This document shows, piece after piece, positions 63,750 through 64,000 of a stretch of DNA of 64,000 nucleotides; the stretch's first letter is position 1, and each line of letters opens with the position of its first letter. The notes under the pieces are model-generated. The model had not been told where the DNA came from, made no database searches, and worked only from the letters and a program-made list of their open reading frames with translations. The position numbers and the translations under genes were made by a program. Source of the stretch: Verrucomicrobiales bacterium (GTDB taxonomy: Bacteria; Verrucomicrobiota; Verrucomicrobiia; Limisphaerales; JAYPXF01); NCBI GenBank assembly GCA_002715965.1, contig PBAL01000086.1, forward strand, positions 119,510-183,509, in the 5' to 3' direction.

Positions 63750-64000
63750 ATGAACACACCCGCCACGAGACAAACATCCGAATCCATCGACTTCAACGCA
63801 AGCCAAGTCGGTCAGAGCTTGCTCGAGACCACTCTTCGCAATGGTGCTCAGCAGATGTTGCAACAGGCCATTGAAGCTGAAGTCGGCAATTACCTGCGCC
63901 TAACATCCGATCGTCCCTGCCTGTTGGTCCTCGTGGGCGCTCGCGCCGACGGAAGCAAGGAGTTGGTGGCGGTGGGCGACGGTCAAAGGGAAAGCAAACT
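63750..64000 (+). pseudogene. IS256-family transposase, internally deleted, cut by window edge
   Basis: ATG at 63750, open to the right edge (83 codons). The first 50 residues are an IS256/mutator-type N-terminus (LLETTLRNGAQQMLQQAIEA, EVGNYLR). They then jump directly to CLLVLVGARADGSKELVAVG and DGQRES, which normally lie some 150 residues further on. The missing part contains the first aspartate of the DDE triad, so the enzyme should be inactive. The jump is in frame. Inverted repeat ends of the element are not visible in this window. Confidence 0.75.

Noticed and set aside
1..64000. tRNA, rRNA, CRISPR array, prophage or replication origin
   Set aside because: No cloverleaf with conserved CCA-end arms, rRNA core sequences, spaced direct repeats, phage structural gene cluster or DnaA-box cluster was seen on reading. 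The tail-collar domain is alone and has a signal peptide.

Overview
The window looks like chromosomal DNA of a free-living Verrucomicrobiota bacterium, probably near Pedosphaera/Limisphaerales. That placement is an inference from gene content: two clusters of PSCyt1-DUF1549-DUF1553 proteins with DUF1501 partners, a ThuA/cytochrome c protein beside a Pirellula/Verrucomicrobium-type dehydrogenase, a type I sulfatase, a PmoA-like (DUF6807) protein, and an ECF sigma factor with a membrane-anchored C-terminal extension. No tRNA, rRNA or CRISPR array was recognised.

Layout. 1-7 kb: end of an ABC exporter operon, a sulfatase, a secreted M23 peptidase, an N-carbamoylputrescine amidase-like enzyme and a Ser/Thr kinase. 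7-8.4 kb: an HU-like protein with promoter and terminator, then a ketopantoate-reductase-like gene. 8.6-13 kb: a cytochrome/DUF1501 catabolic operon. 13-17.6 kb: a GNAT enzyme, a membrane TPR-FKBP fusion and an ABC-2 permease, interrupted by a repeat element. 17.8-35 kb: six minus-strand genes in a row for secreted proteins, including a 2899-residue protein beside a tail-collar-domain protein. 35-37 kb: an RNA-repair pair (RNA ligase; HD-polynucleotide kinase) with only nonsense interruptions. 37-42 kb: ABC permease, WYL regulator, sugar-phosphate isomerase-like protein and a bpX4-like protein. 42-46.6 kb: remnants of an ECF sigma factor and of a HEAT/GT2 polysaccharide locus, then two tandem GDP-mannose 4,6-dehydratases. 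47-53.5 kb: a second cytochrome/DUF1501 operon carrying a MazF-type toxin-antitoxin pair, and a divergent cytochrome-WD40 gene. 53.5-63.2 kb: aldo/keto reductase, a broken endonuclease/phosphatase gene, MFS permease, DUF6807 protein, clpP-clpX-aminotransferase, and a Gfo/Idh/MocA oxidoreductase. The right edge holds an internally deleted IS256-family transposase.

How it fits together. Much of the window serves extracellular or periplasmic breakdown of sulfated or complex sugars and electron transfer (sulfatase, cytochrome/DUF1501 sets, ThuA, DUF6807, Gfo/Idh, sugar isomerase). Housekeeping genes (clpPX, HU, aminotransferase) are intact. At least five loci are decayed by internal deletions or stop codons. 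The least explained part is the secreted-protein locus at 22.4-35 kb. All functions are read from sequence motifs by eye; no search or structure prediction was run.
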